In this document: positions 1-9,878 of the stretch, piece by piece
How positions within the stretch are numbered: the stretch's first letter is position 1
How the letters are laid out: each line of letters opens with the position of its first letter
Notes under the pieces: model-generated
The model's database searches: none
Told to the model about the DNA's origin: nothing
The model's input: the letters and a program-made list of their open reading frames with translations, nothing else
Assembly: GCF_014284365.1 (NCBI RefSeq)
Contig: NZ_JACOGG010000008.1
Location: 142,584-206,583, forward strand
Direction: 5' to 3'
From: Cognatundibacterium rugosum
GTDB lineage: Bacteria; Pseudomonadota; Gammaproteobacteria; Burkholderiales; Burkholderiaceae_D
Length of the DNA: 64,000 nt
Made by a program: the position numbers and the translations under genes

Positions 1-188
1 TTATCCAGATTCTGTCCCTGCACTTTGATCGTAGCAGTTTTGCGGTAAGCAACCTGATCGATACTGACGGCGCTGACAGTCGCCAGCACTGTCGGTGCCG
101 GATTGCTTTTTCCGCCACAGGCGCTCAGTAATCCTAAGGATGCCAATGTGGCGAATACCCATGTTGTTGCTTTCAATCTGATCTCCAT
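1..188 (-). CDS. Partial lipoprotein, N-terminal 62 residues
   Basis: The reading frame starts at an ATG at 188 and runs off the left edge of the window. A hydrophobic signal segment is followed by a lipobox (L-S-A-C), with Cys at about residue 26, so the product should be lipidated and anchored in a membrane. The part after the Cys (AVSIDQVAYRKTATIKVQGQNL) resembles the first strands of an IPT/TIG immunoglobulin-like domain. This is inference from about 35 residues. The gene lies 49 bases downstream of moeA on the same strand, but nothing suggests a role in molybdenum-cofactor synthesis. Confidence 0.6.
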   Translation of the reverse strand, partial: MEIRLKATTWVFATLASLGLLSACGGKSNPAPTVLATVSAVSIDQVAYRKTATIKVQGQNLD

Positions 189-237
189 GAAATAAATGAA
201 AAATAAAACTGCTCTTAGCCGTTATCTGAACGTGTGA

Positions 238-1551
238 TTAAATCAGTCCATCAAACAGCGTGACGTCAACCACTTCGCCAGCGTGGATCTGATCCTGATG
301 ATGATGTAAAACGATCATGCAATTCGCTTCAGACATAGAGCGCAATATACCCGAACCTTGTGAGCCTGTGACGGAAACTTCTAAGTGGCCCTGCAGATTT
401 CTTTTCAATATACCGCGTTGAAACTCAGTTCTGCCTGCCTTTTTTTGCAGCGCCGTCGTTGTCACGGCTGGAATCAGCAAGGGCTCAACCAGATCAGCCC
501 CCATCATTCGCAGTAAGGCAGGGCGCACCAGAAAATAGAAACTGCTCATGACCGCCACCGGGTTGCCCGGTAGTCCAAACAGCAGTGCTGAGCGTGTGCC
601 ATTATGTATCCTGCCAAAAGCCATTGGACGTCCAGGACGCATAGCAATTTGCCAAAAGGAAACCTCACCCAGGCGACTCATGGTCAGCCGGGTCAGATCA
701 GCACTGCCTTGTGACACACCACCAGACGTAATGATGACATCGGCTTGCTCACAAGCGCTGCGAAAGGCCGTTTCCAGCTGTACCGCATCATCCGGAACGA
801 TGCCCAAATCTATTGCTACGCAGCCCAGCCGGCTTAGCATACCAAACAGGGTGTAGCGGTTACTGTCATACACGCAGCCATGCTGATTCGCTTCCCCCTG
901 AGCGCGAATTTCATCACCGGTAGAGAAAAATGCGACGCGCAAACGAGTTTTCACTACGACGGAAGTGAGGCCCAGTGAAGCCAGTAAGCCCAGATCTGAC
1001 GGCGTGAGCAGTCGTCCCTTGTGAAGTGCGGTACTGCCACGCTGTAAGTCTTCTCCCCGCAAGCGCCGGTGCGCACCGGCGCTGTCAGCGTTAGCCGGAA
1101 GGGTAATGTGCGTATCGTTCTGTGCCAGCAGTTGCTCATAGGGGACGACGCTGTCGCAGCCGGCTGGCATCACCGCACCGGTCGTGATGCGCGCACATTC
1201 ACCACTATTTACCTGTCCTGGAAATGCTGCACCGGCCAAAGCACAGCCAACTATCCTGAGTGTCCTGCCTTCAGGGGCACAGTCACCGAGAGATGCAAAG
1301 GCATAGCCATCCATCGCCGCATTATCGTGTGCCGGTACATCAATGGGTGATATCACATCCTGTGCCAACACCCGGCCTAAAGCGGCCGTGAGGCTGACTT
1401 GTTCATGGCTGGATTGAGGTCTGACCAGGCTGGTGATTTTTTCCTTTGCCTGATCCAGGCTGAGTGGCGCTGTATTATCAGCTTTTATACTCGGTTCACA
1501 GGAGGAGTTCTGTACCGTCATCGGACTGCTATGCATCATATTTTTCGGCAA
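238..1551 (-). CDS. moeA: Molybdopterin molybdenumtransferase MoeA
   Basis: MoeA inserts molybdate into adenylated molybdopterin in the cytoplasm, a late step in molybdenum-cofactor synthesis. The 437-residue product is slightly longer than usual because of about 30 extra N-terminal residues; Met at 5, 6 or 11 are alternative starts. Typical MoeA motifs are present: VPAHDNAAMDGYA, ARITTGAVMPAG, FSTGDEI, ITSGGVS and GLPGNPVA, followed by a C-terminal barrel domain. The 5' end overlaps the 3' end of mobA by 23 bases, so the two are probably translated together. With moaA upstream it forms a short Moco cluster; moaC, moaD and moaE are not in this window. Confidence 0.96.
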   Translation of the reverse strand: MPKNMMHSSPMTVQNSSCEPSIKADNTAPLSLDQAKEKITSLVRPQSSHEQVSLTAALGRVLAQDVISPIDVPAHDNAAMDGYAFASLGDCAPEGRTLRIVGCALAGAAFPGQVNSGECARITTGAVMPAGCDSVVPYEQLLAQNDTHITLPANADSAGAHRRLRGEDLQRGSTALHKGRLLTPSDLGLLASLGLTSVVVKTRLRVAFFSTGDEIRAQGEANQHGCVYDSNRYTLFGMLSRLGCVAIDLGIVPDDAVQLETAFRSACEQADVIITSGGVSQGSADLTRLTMSRLGEVSFWQIAMRPGRPMAFGRIHNGTRSALLFGLPGNPVAVMSSFYFLVRPALLRMMGADLVEPLLIPAVTTTALQKKAGRTEFQRGILKRNLQGHLEVSVTGSQGSGILRSMSEANCMIVLHHHQDQIHAGEVVDVTLFDGLI

Positions 1552-2152
1552 GGATTAATTCATGTTCAGTATTCATGTTAATGAAGGCTTGCGCTTCGGG
1601 AAAATCGCATAGCGCCATGCGGTGCCGTCCCATCCATAGCCTGACTTTGCGTTGCCCACTCTGCAGATACAGGCCTAAATCGGCAGCCAGATGCCTGCGT
1701 ATCAGCGCAAATACCGGTTGTGCTTGCAGTGGCGACTGACCCGTTTCACGTGTGGCCGCAATGGCGATATCCGCAGCCTGTGATGACAGTGTCGCATATA
1801 AGCGCTCCGCCAGGTCAGGCGGGATGAAAGGTGAGTCACAAGCTACGCTGAGTACAAATTCCGTGTCTGCTTGCAGTAAACCAGCATGTATTCCTGCCAG
1901 TGGTCCGGCAAAACCGTTGATTTGATCACGACAAACGGGAGCGCCAAATTGCGCGTATTCATCCAGATTCCGGTTTGCACTGATTAGCACCGTTGCGACT
2001 TGCGGCTCGAGGCGCTCGTATACCCAGGCTGCCAGCGGGCGACCGCGAAACAGGTGTAAGCCTTTGTCGCAATTTCCCAGGCGAGACCCGCGCCCCCCCG
2101 CTAACAACAGGCCAGTTACAGAAAGCCGGGGATAGTCAGGCGAGGGCGGCAT
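1529..2152 (-). CDS. mobA: Molybdenum cofactor guanylyltransferase MobA
   Basis: MobA joins GMP from GTP to molybdopterin to give the guanine dinucleotide form of the cofactor used by DMSO-reductase-family enzymes. The 207-residue product has the nucleotidyltransferase signature near residues 15-30 (LLAGGRGSRLG followed by a Lys-Gly pair), and the Mg-binding region VACDSPFIP near residue 105. Length is normal for the family. It lies 57 bases downstream of moaA and overlaps moeA, consistent with one transcript. Confidence 0.95.
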   Translation of the reverse strand: MPPSPDYPRLSVTGLLLAGGRGSRLGNCDKGLHLFRGRPLAAWVYERLEPQVATVLISANRNLDEYAQFGAPVCRDQINGFAGPLAGIHAGLLQADTEFVLSVACDSPFIPPDLAERLYATLSSQAADIAIAATRETGQSPLQAQPVFALIRRHLAADLGLYLQSGQRKVRLWMGRHRMALCDFPEAQAFINMNTEHELILAEKYDA

Positions 2153-2209
2153 TGATGGTTTCCTGGGGTAATGAGTCGGGCATACTGTGCGGTGCGGGCG
2201 AGTCAGGGT

Positions 2210-3334
2210 TTAACCACCTATGTAAGACATTTCTATCTTTTTGCTGGCTGAGGTTGGCACGAATGTGTCTGAACTTCTGAGTTCCGAGTAGCGGTCGCTG
2301 CGTTGTTGCCAGACGCTGGCGATGCCGTCAGCGAGTTCCTGGTCGCTACTGACTCTGGCTGATCGTAACAGGGGGCGCAGATCGTAGCCGCGGGTAGCGA
2401 ACAGGCAGGTGTATAACTGCCCCTCAGTCGAAAGCCGTATGCGCGAACAATCGCCGCAAAAGGCTTGGGTTACGCTTGAAATGATACCGATTTCACCAGC
2501 ATGATGCCGATGCTTCCAACGCCTTGCCGTCTCACCTGGATAATTCGCATCCAGTGTCGCCAGTTGCATGCCTGCCTGTTGCAACCGTTGCAGTATCTGA
2601 TCCGCAGTAACGACTTCGCCCATGCGCCAGCCGTTCGAAGCACCGACATCCATATATTCGATGAAGCGCAGAATATGGGGAGAGTGTTTGAAATACTCTG
2701 CCATAGGAACTATCTGGCTGTCATTGATGCCGGCTTTCACCACCATATTTACTTTGACCGGCCCCAGACCAGCAGCCTCTGCCGCTGCGATGCCCGCCAG
2801 CACCTGATCAACGCGGTAATCAACGTCGTTCATGCGCCTGAATACATCATCATTGATGGCATCGAGTGACACCGTAACCCGGCCTAAGCCTGCATTTTTC
2901 AGGCTAAGGGCTTTTTTCGCCAGCAGCGAACCATTGGTCGTCAGACTCAGATCCAGCGGCGCACCATCCACAGTGCGCAGATTCGCTAACATGGCAATGA
3001 GTTGTTCAATATTTTTTCTAAGTAAAGGTTCGCCACCTGTGAGACGGATTTTTTTTACGCCGTGTGCCACAAAAATACGCGCAAGACGGGTGATTTCCTC
3101 AAAATTCAGCAAATCTGCGTGCGGTAAATAATGGTAGTTTTGGTCGAAAATTTCCTTGGGCATGCAATAGACGCAGCGGAAATTGCAGCGATCTGTGACT
3201 GAAATCCGCAAATCGCGCAAAGGACGCTGCAGACTATCCAGCAGTTGGCCGGTGGCAGCCTGCATCAGTCCGACAGATGGCAGCGGGACGGCCTGCTGTC
3301 GGATATCAGTGATAGGAATAAATTTTTCCGTCAT
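2210..3334 (-). CDS. moaA: GTP 3',8-cyclase MoaA (radical SAM)
   Basis: MoaA converts GTP to 3',8-cyclo-7,8-dihydro-GTP, the first step of molybdopterin synthesis. The 374-residue product has the radical-SAM cluster motif C50-x3-C54-x2-C57 and the second C-terminal cluster region ([11 protein letters not shown], then a further Cys in LYTCLF). It ends in Gly-Gly, the conserved tail needed for activity in this family. About 38 residues precede the core domain, which is common in Burkholderiales. It is the promoter-proximal gene of the moaA-mobA-moeA set. The 113-base gap to spoT holds no clear hairpin terminator. Confidence 0.96.
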   Translation of the reverse strand: MTEKFIPITDIRQQAVPLPSVGLMQAATGQLLDSLQRPLRDLRISVTDRCNFRCVYCMPKEIFDQNYHYLPHADLLNFEEITRLARIFVAHGVKKIRLTGGEPLLRKNIEQLIAMLANLRTVDGAPLDLSLTTNGSLLAKKALSLKNAGLGRVTVSLDAINDDVFRRMNDVDYRVDQVLAGIAAAEAAGLGPVKVNMVVKAGINDSQIVPMAEYFKHSPHILRFIEYMDVGASNGWRMGEVVTADQILQRLQQAGMQLATLDANYPGETARRWKHRHHAGEIGIISSVTQAFCGDCSRIRLSTEGQLYTCLFATRGYDLRPLLRSARVSSDQELADGIASVWQQRSDRYSELRSSDTFVPTSASKKIEMSYIGG

Positions 3335-3447
3335 AAACTGCTTAACCAGTTAGCGAAGAGTGCGCTGCGGTTGTGCTTGGCGCGAAACAGTCGCATAGCC
3401 CGGTGTGCCACTCCCAGCAGCGAGTAGCAAGCGCCTGGGCTTTGCTA

Positions 3448-5748
3448 TTAGCCACGTTCACGCAAAATACGATGCACGCCATTGAGGTGCTTGATGCTAC
3501 GCATAATCTTAGCGAGATGGGCACGGCTGTCCACCTGAATTGTAAAGTGGATGTGCGTCATATCATTGGCATCGCCATCTTCCATGTTGACGTGGCTGAT
3601 ATTGACATCGGCCTCGCCAATTTCAGCAGCGATTCTGGCCAGTGCACCGCGTTCGTTTTTGATCGTGACCGCAATTCTGGTATCAAAGCGACGATTCAGT
3701 TCTTCGCCCCAGGTCACATCGATCCAGCGATCCGGTTCTTTGGCATGCAGGCGTTTGGCATGCTCGCAATCGTCGGTATGCACCACTAAACCCTGATCGC
3801 GTTTCAATTGGCCTACGATGCCATCGCCTGGTATAGGCAGGCAGCATGGTGCCAGTTGTACGGACAGACCTTCGCTGCCATAGATAATTACAGGGGCATG
3901 GCGATAGCCTGAGCGCTCGCCAAACTGCTGGAAAGGAATGTTTGGCGAATCATCCTCGACCAGATCAAGGATGTGACGTGCAACCAGCGCCGCCATGCGC
4001 TTTCCTATGCCTATATCGGTATAAATTTCTTCCATCGATTTCGCGCTGGATTCATTGAGCAGCTTATCGATCAGCGTGGCTGGCAAATCAGGATTCAGAT
4101 TAACAGCAACCAGAGCCTGAGCCAGCAACTGGCGGCCTAATTCAGTGGACTCATTCAGATTGATGGTGCGTAAATAATGGCGTATTGCTGAGCGCGCTTT
4201 ACCAGTGCGCACATAGGTCAGCCAGTTTGGCGTAGGGCGGGAATTCGGCGAGGTGATGATCTCAACGATATCCCCATTTTTCAATTCGGAACGCAGCGGT
4301 ACCGGCTCATGATTGATGCGGGTAGCAATCGCCTGGTCGCCGATGTCGGTATGAATGCTGTACGCGAAATCCAGTGCGGTGGCGCCGCGTGGCAAGGCGA
4401 TAATCTTTGACTTCGGCGTGAAGACATAGACAGAATCAGGGAACAGATCAACTTTGACATGCTCCAGGAATTCAGCTGAATCACCGGTTTGCTTCTGAAT
4501 GTCGAGCAAAGACTGCAGCCAGGCATGGGTGCGTTGCTGCAGATCGGTCAGACTGCCTTCATCATTTTTATACAGCCAGTGCGCTGCCACACCAGATTCA
4601 GCCACTCTGTGCATTTCCTGCGTGCGGATCTGAAATTCCACCGGTGTGCCGTAAGGGCCGATCAGCGTGGTATGCAGGGATTGATAGCCATTCGTTTTCG
4701 GGATGGCGATATAGTCCTTAAATTTGCCTGGCATAGGCTTGTACAGCGCATGCAATGTACCTAGCGCGTAATAGCTCTCGCGGAAGTCCTTGACGACGAT
4801 ACGGAAGCCATAGACATCCAGCACCTGAGAAAAAGACAGATGCTTGTCATGCATTTTTCGGTAAATGCCATACAGGGTTTTTTCGCGGCCATACACTTCG
4901 GCCTGCAGCTCCGCTGTTTTCAGTGCGTCATTCACCGCATCCAAAATTTTGTTGACCACTTCGCGCCGGTTGCCCCGCGCCGCCTTGACTGCTTTGGACA
5001 GCGTGCGATAGCGCATAGGATACAAATGCGAGAACGCCAGATCCTGCAGTTCACGGTAAATATTATTGAGACCCAGACGGTGCGCAATCGGCACATATAC
5101 GTCCATGGTTTCGCGTGAAATCCTGCGCTTCTTTTCAGGCGACATCACGCCCAGGGTGCGCATATTGTGCAAACGGTCGGCCAGTTTCACCAGAATCACA
5201 CGTACATCGCGCGCCATCGCCAGCAGCATTTTTCTGAAATTTTCTGCCTGTGCTTCAATCTGGCTTTGAAATTCGATTTTTTCGAGCTTGGACAGCCCGT
5301 CGACCAGCGTCGCGACCGGTGCGCCAAAGCGCTCTATCAGCTCTTCTTTCTGTACATCCTGATCTTCCATCACATCGTGCAGCAAGGCAGCCATAATGGC
5401 TTGCACATCCAGTTTCCATTCAGCACAGATTTCAGCGACCGCAATGGGATGGGAAATATAGGGCTCACCGGATTTTCGGACCTGCCCCAAATGCATTTCG
5501 TCAGAAAAACGATAGGCTTCTTTGACCAGTTTTAAGTCAGCTGCGGACATGTATTCCGACAAGCGTGCACTCAGGGCACTGGTCGAGGCGACCCCGGTAT
5601 GGGTGGGTTCTGTCGGTTTGGCAGACGCATCATTAGATGCAGGGATATTTTTTTTATCTTGCAACGGACGAAGATTTTCTGAAGACGGAACGGAAATGGA
5701 TTCGGCCGGGATGGTAAGCAGAGATGAATTAATATCATTAACGTTCAT
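3448..5748 (-). CDS. spoT: Bifunctional (p)ppGpp synthetase/hydrolase SpoT
   Basis: This enzyme makes and degrades the stringent-response alarmone (p)ppGpp. Order of domains in the 766-residue product: a low-complexity leader (1-60); an HD hydrolase domain with H100 and the H124-D125 pair (HDVMED); a synthetase domain with the family signature TNGYQSLHTTLIGP and EFQIRT; a TGS domain near 440-500; and a C-terminal ACT domain. Both catalytic halves look intact, so it is the dual enzyme and not RelA. The start is supported by GGGAG eight bases upstream. The next gene upstream is rpoZ, the usual proteobacterial order. Confidence 0.95.
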   Translation of the reverse strand: MNVNDINSSLLTIPAESISVPSSENLRPLQDKKNIPASNDASAKPTEPTHTGVASTSALSARLSEYMSAADLKLVKEAYRFSDEMHLGQVRKSGEPYISHPIAVAEICAEWKLDVQAIMAALLHDVMEDQDVQKEELIERFGAPVATLVDGLSKLEKIEFQSQIEAQAENFRKMLLAMARDVRVILVKLADRLHNMRTLGVMSPEKKRRISRETMDVYVPIAHRLGLNNIYRELQDLAFSHLYPMRYRTLSKAVKAARGNRREVVNKILDAVNDALKTAELQAEVYGREKTLYGIYRKMHDKHLSFSQVLDVYGFRIVVKDFRESYYALGTLHALYKPMPGKFKDYIAIPKTNGYQSLHTTLIGPYGTPVEFQIRTQEMHRVAESGVAAHWLYKNDEGSLTDLQQRTHAWLQSLLDIQKQTGDSAEFLEHVKVDLFPDSVYVFTPKSKIIALPRGATALDFAYSIHTDIGDQAIATRINHEPVPLRSELKNGDIVEIITSPNSRPTPNWLTYVRTGKARSAIRHYLRTINLNESTELGRQLLAQALVAVNLNPDLPATLIDKLLNESSAKSMEEIYTDIGIGKRMAALVARHILDLVEDDSPNIPFQQFGERSGYRHAPVIIYGSEGLSVQLAPCCLPIPGDGIVGQLKRDQGLVVHTDDCEHAKRLHAKEPDRWIDVTWGEELNRRFDTRIAVTIKNERGALARIAAEIGEADVNISHVNMEDGDANDMTHIHFTIQVDSRAHLAKIMRSIKHLNGVHRILRERG

Positions 5749-5800
5749 TCTGTTACTCCCGGCCGAATTCGTGTAAAGCGGTCAGTGCAGGTGCAGCGAT

Positions 5801-6004
5801 TTACACAGGAACTTTTTTCAGCATTTCGATGCCGACTTTACCTTGAGCGATTTCGCGCAGTGCTACAACGGTAGGTTTGTCCTTGGATTCCACTTTCGGT
5901 GTATGACCTTGCAGCAGCTGGCGTGCGCGATAGGTTGCACACAGCGTTAACTGAAAGCGGTTAGGGATCTGTTTCAAAGAATCTTCAATGGTGATACGTG
6001 CCAT
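5801..6004 (-). CDS. rpoZ: RNA polymerase omega subunit
   Basis: The 67-residue product is the omega chaperone subunit of RNA polymerase. It starts [10 protein letters not shown] and has the conserved core segments [15 protein letters not shown] and [11 protein letters not shown]. Omega also forms part of a ppGpp-binding site in Proteobacteria, which fits its place between gmk and spoT. The reading frame lies 30 bases downstream of gmk and 52 bases upstream of spoT, so the three are probably co-transcribed. Confidence 0.95.
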   Translation of the reverse strand: MARITIEDSLKQIPNRFQLTLCATYRARQLLQGHTPKVESKDKPTVVALREIAQGKVGIEMLKKVPV

Positions 6005-6034
6005 GGTATTTCCTTAATGCGGTAGGTACTGGAA

Positions 6035-6679
6035 TTAGTTGGGATTGGCATGAATGCCAAGCTGAGCAAAAAGCTCAATGTTGCGGGCTGCTTGCTGTGT
6101 GAAACGGCAACGTGTCGCTTTAACGATAGACACCAGTTCAGACAAAGCAGTGGCAAAGTCCTGATTGATAATAACATATTCGAACTCAGGAGAGTGCGCC
6201 ATTTCGCCGCCTGCAGCCAAAATCCGGCGTGTAATGACATGAGGCTCGTCCTGTCCACGTTTTTTTAGTCTTTCTTCAAGCGCTGGAATTGATGGTGGTA
6301 ATATGAAAATACCAACTGCACCAGGGAATTGCTTGCGCACCTGCTGCGCACCTTGCCAGTCTATTTCCAGCAGAACGTCAGTGCCGGCACGCATTTGCTG
6401 TTCTATCAGAATGCGTGAGGTACCGTAGTAATTGCCATGCACTTCGGCTGATTCCAGAAACTCCCCGCGTGCTTTTCTTTCCAGAAAATCCTCTGCGGTG
6501 GTGAAGTGATATTCGCGACCATCTTGTTCACCCGGGCGCGGCTGTCTGGTCGTAAATGATATAGAGAGCTTGATTTGCGGCTCTTGTGCCAGCAAGGCAT
6601 TGACCAGGGTGGATTTTCCCGCGCCAGACGGGGCAGCGACGATAAATAAACTGCCAGCGGTAGAAGTGGTGGGTAGCAT
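6035..6679 (-). CDS. gmk: Guanylate kinase
   Basis: Guanylate kinase phosphorylates GMP to GDP with ATP. The 214-residue protein has the P-loop APSGAGKST at about residues 16-24, the GMP-binding segment [19 protein letters not shown], and the lid-region arginines in RLKKRGQD. Length is typical. It leads the gmk-rpoZ-spoT run, which ties guanine nucleotide supply to alarmone metabolism. A 121-base gap separates it from yicC. Confidence 0.96.
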   Translation of the reverse strand: MLPTTSTAGSLFIVAAPSGAGKSTLVNALLAQEPQIKLSISFTTRQPRPGEQDGREYHFTTAEDFLERKARGEFLESAEVHGNYYGTSRILIEQQMRAGTDVLLEIDWQGAQQVRKQFPGAVGIFILPPSIPALEERLKKRGQDEPHVITRRILAAGGEMAHSPEFEYVIINQDFATALSELVSIVKATRCRFTQQAARNIELFAQLGIHANPN

Positions 6680-6800
6680 GTGTGCTCTCTGCTAGGATGG
6701 GGCTTGCTGCACGACCCATGCTGTACTTGACTCAGTGACGGTAAGGGCAGGGCAGCAGGCGTTAAAAAAATGTGGCGGGAGTATAAGCAAATGCCTGCGC

Positions 6801-7733
6801 TTATTCAAGGTTCTGTACTTGTTCCCGCATTTGTTCTATCAACAATTTTAAATCCATGGAAGCGTCAGCCAATTCCTTGAGCGCGGCCTTAGAGCCCAGT
6901 GTATTGGCTTCACGATTGAGTTCCTGCATCATAAAGTCCAGACGCTTACCCAATTGCCCGCCTTTTTTTAACAAGTGCCGGGTCTCAGTCAAATGTGCCG
7001 ATAAGCGGGCTAATTCTTCGGCCACATCGACCCGTATGCCATATACCGTTACTTCCTGACGAATACGATCCAGTGCCTCTTCGCGCGTAATGGTCTGGGT
7101 CGTACTGACCTGACTGGCTGGATTGCCCGCATTTGCACCAGCCAGGCCGAGCGCTTCTTCCAGTCTGGCGGTCGCTTTTTGTTGAAACTGTTGCAGAATC
7201 TGCGGCATCAGCGGCGTAATTCGCGTGACGATTTCTTCCATTGCCGTGATCTTGCTTAGCAATACCTGGCCCAGTGCAGCGCCTTCGCGCTCGCGACTGA
7301 CGACGAAGGCATCCAGGGTTTGCTGCATCGTGGCTTGTATCGCAGATTGTAAATGCTCAGCATTGATTTCTGACTCTTCGATGACGCCGGGCCAGCGTAA
7401 TATCTCTGCGCTCGTTAATGCGCTCGCGTTTGGGAAGCGGGCGCTGATTGCAGCCTGAAATTCTTCCAGCTGTTGCAAAACACCAGAATTCAGCGATTTT
7501 TGCTGTGTATCGGTTGTTTTTTTTCCAAAGCTGAAGCGACACTCTATTTTTCCGCGTGTAATCCGCTTGGAAATAGCTTCTCTGAAATGGCTCTCCAGCG
7601 CACGGAATTCGTCATTTATGCGGAATTGCAGGTCTAAAAAGCGCGAATTAACGCTTTTTATTTCAATTGTGATGGTTCCGGCTTCAGTTTCCTGTGTACT
7701 GGTCGCGTAGCCAGTCATGCTGTAAATACTCAA
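6801..7733 (-). CDS. yicC: YicC family protein (putative endoribonuclease)
   Basis: The 310-residue product matches the YicC/YloC family: N-terminal SMTGYA motif at residues 5-10, the segment EIKSVNSRFLD at about 26-36, and a C-terminal DUF1732 region ending in GKRLDFMMQELNREANTLGSKA. Family members have been reported as RNA endonucleases. The gene is in its usual place upstream of gmk and diverges from the plus-strand kinase gene across 137 bases. Confidence 0.93.
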   Translation of the reverse strand: MSIYSMTGYATSTQETEAGTITIEIKSVNSRFLDLQFRINDEFRALESHFREAISKRITRGKIECRFSFGKKTTDTQQKSLNSGVLQQLEEFQAAISARFPNASALTSAEILRWPGVIEESEINAEHLQSAIQATMQQTLDAFVVSREREGAALGQVLLSKITAMEEIVTRITPLMPQILQQFQQKATARLEEALGLAGANAGNPASQVSTTQTITREEALDRIRQEVTVYGIRVDVAEELARLSAHLTETRHLLKKGGQLGKRLDFMMQELNREANTLGSKAALKELADASMDLKLLIEQMREQVQNLE

Positions 7734-7870
7734 ATTTTTCCTCTTTTTAATTTATTGCCAACTGGAAATAAGTTTTTCAGTTGTGGCTACAGTTGTTCTA
7801 AAGCAGGATATTCTTTACAAAACCCACAATAGTCAACACAATCGCTGCTGTAAACAGGATTGGAAGATCA

Positions 7871-8881
7871 ATGGCTGCACAAAATAATGCCCCACTGCCC
7901 GATGGCTTGGAAATTGCCGGATACCGCATTGTAAAGAAAATCGCTTCTGGCGGCTTCAGTATTGTATATCTCGCGTCTGATGAAGATGGTAACGCGGTCG
8001 CCATCAAAGAGTATTTGCCCAGCTCGCTTGCCTTAAGACAGCAAGGTGAACTGGTGCCTGCGATTTCAAACGAAAATTTGCCGATTTACCGTATCGGCCT
8101 GAAGTGTTTTTTTGAAGAAGGGCGGGCACTGGCACGTATCTCCCATCCTAATGTCGTCAGCGTAGTGAATTTTTTTCGCGCAAATGAAACGGTTTATATG
8201 GTGATGGCTTATGAATCTGGCCGCTCCTTACAGGAACATATTTTACGGCGTCGTGATAAGGGGGAAAAGCCACTGGTATCTGAGCGTTTCATTCGTCGTA
8301 TGTTTAATCAGGTGATGAATGGTTTGCGCGAGGTGCACACGAATAAGCTGCTGCATCTGGATTTGAAACCAGCCAATATTTATCTGCGTCTGGATGGAAC
8401 GCCAATTTTGTTGGATTTTGGTGCGGCAAGACAAACCCTGAAGACCGATATCCCTAAGTTGTATCCAATGTACACCCCTGGATTTGCGGGGCCTGAGCTG
8501 TATCAGAAGAACGGTAACCTTGGACCCTGGACCGATATTTATAGTATCGGTGCTTCGATTTTTGCTTGCATGATAGGCGCACCGCCACAGCCAGCGGATC
8601 AGCGCAAGACGAATGACAAAATGGAATCGCATTATCGCAAGCTGGAAGGTATGTATTCGCCCGAATTGATTGAAGTCGTGCGCTGGTGCCTGAAGCTGGA
8701 CCCTCTGGAACGTCCGCAAAGTGTATTTGCTTTGCAAAAAGCGTTAGCCATGAAAGCGCAGCCGCAACCTGAACCGGGCTTGCTGGATAAGGCCAGACTG
8801 AAAATTGCCGGTCTTTTCGGCAAGAAAAAGAACAAAGACGACAGCGATCATACGACGATACAGGAAAGCACGCTAAATTAA
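7871..8881 (+). CDS. Serine/threonine protein kinase
   Basis: This is a soluble Hanks-type kinase of 336 residues. Visible motifs are the Gly-rich loop ASGGFSIVYLA near residue 25, the VAIKEYLP lysine, the catalytic loop HLDLKPAN near 161 (HLD in place of HRD), and DFGAAR near 183. The C-terminal 35 residues are Lys-rich (GLFGKKKNKDD), and no transmembrane helix or PASTA domain is seen. It is followed at 52 bases by a PP2C phosphatase gene, a pairing that suggests reversible phosphorylation of shared targets. Substrates cannot be told from sequence. The pair sits between yicC and rph, an arrangement known from Oxalobacteraceae-type genomes. Confidence 0.9.
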   Translation: MAAQNNAPLPDGLEIAGYRIVKKIASGGFSIVYLASDEDGNAVAIKEYLPSSLALRQQGELVPAISNENLPIYRIGLKCFFEEGRALARISHPNVVSVVNFFRANETVYMVMAYESGRSLQEHILRRRDKGEKPLVSERFIRRMFNQVMNGLREVHTNKLLHLDLKPANIYLRLDGTPILLDFGAARQTLKTDIPKLYPMYTPGFAGPELYQKNGNLGPWTDIYSIGASIFACMIGAPPQPADQRKTNDKMESHYRKLEGMYSPELIEVVRWCLKLDPLERPQSVFALQKALAMKAQPQPEPGLLDKARLKIAGLFGKKKNKDDSDHTTIQESTLN

Positions 8882-8933
8882 TGCTATCCCCGTTTGTAGC
8901 TGTTTTTTACTTACATTTTTAACCTCAATCTAC

Positions 8934-9875
8934 ATGCGCTTTTCCGTTTATCAAGAAAGTCATATAGGCGGCCGCAAGGTCAATCAGGATCGCATGGGTT
9001 ACAGCTTTACTCGTGATGCGATTTTGCTTTTGCTTGCAGATGGCATGGGTGGTCACATCATGGGTGAGATGGCCGCTGCCATCGCGATGCAAACCATAGG
9101 CAGTTTGTTTCAGCAACAGGCGCAACCTATGATAGGCCGCCCTGAGCGTTTTCTGGAAGATAGTTTCCTCGCTGCGCACCAGGAGATTCATCGCTACCGC
9201 ATTATGAATAATTTGCCTGAGACGCCGCGCACCACCATCGTCGCCTGTCTGATACAGAATGGCTACGCCTACTGGGCGCATTGCGGCGATTCTCGCCTGT
9301 ACTGGTTACGCCAGGGGCAGATACTGTTGCGTACCAAGGATCATTCCAGACTGGAGACTCTGATCGCGCAGGGTAAGGTCGATCCGGCCGAGCGCCACAG
9401 CCATCCAGACCGCAATAAATTGTTTAACTGCCTGGGTGCGCCGAATTCACCTATCGTTGAATTGTCACGCAGAGCTGTGCTGCAGCCTGGCGACCTGATC
9501 CTGCTGTGTTCAGATGGATTCTGGTCTATGTTGCCCGATCATTTGCTGGCACAGCGTCTGCATGAGCACACTATAGTACGGGCTATCCCCGAACTGATAC
9601 GTTCTGCCGTCAGTATCGCTGGTAAGCACAGTGATAACACCACAGCGCTGGCTTTAATGTGGGAAGGGGATGACAGACTGGATGATACTTCCGTCATCTC
9701 GACCAATACTTTGCCGATAGGCTCGGTCACGACCACGATACAGGCACCGATTGATCCTGAATTGGTCAAAGAGCATGGTGAGCAGGATATTTTTAACGAT
9801 GCGGAGATAGAAAAAGCGATTGCAGAGATACGCAATGCGATCCATAAATCTTCCAAAATTACGAACAAACCTTAA
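8934..9875 (+). CDS. PP2C-family serine/threonine phosphatase
   Basis: The 313-residue product has the PP2C metal-binding motifs LLADGMGGH (near residue 33), HCGDSRLYWLR, and LLCSDGFW, which together place the acidic ligands of the two-metal centre. The catalytic domain ends near residue 240. A roughly 70-residue acidic, Thr-rich tail follows and could be a regulatory or phosphorylated segment. It is the cognate partner of the kinase gene just upstream. The 3' end lies three bases before rph, so all three are likely one transcript. Confidence 0.92.
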   Translation: MRFSVYQESHIGGRKVNQDRMGYSFTRDAILLLLADGMGGHIMGEMAAAIAMQTIGSLFQQQAQPMIGRPERFLEDSFLAAHQEIHRYRIMNNLPETPRTTIVACLIQNGYAYWAHCGDSRLYWLRQGQILLRTKDHSRLETLIAQGKVDPAERHSHPDRNKLFNCLGAPNSPIVELSRRAVLQPGDLILLCSDGFWSMLPDHLLAQRLHEHTIVRAIPELIRSAVSIAGKHSDNTTALALMWEGDDRLDDTSVISTNTLPIGSVTTTIQAPIDPELVKEHGEQDIFNDAEIEKAIAEIRNAIHKSSKITNKP

Positions 9876-9878
9876 TTT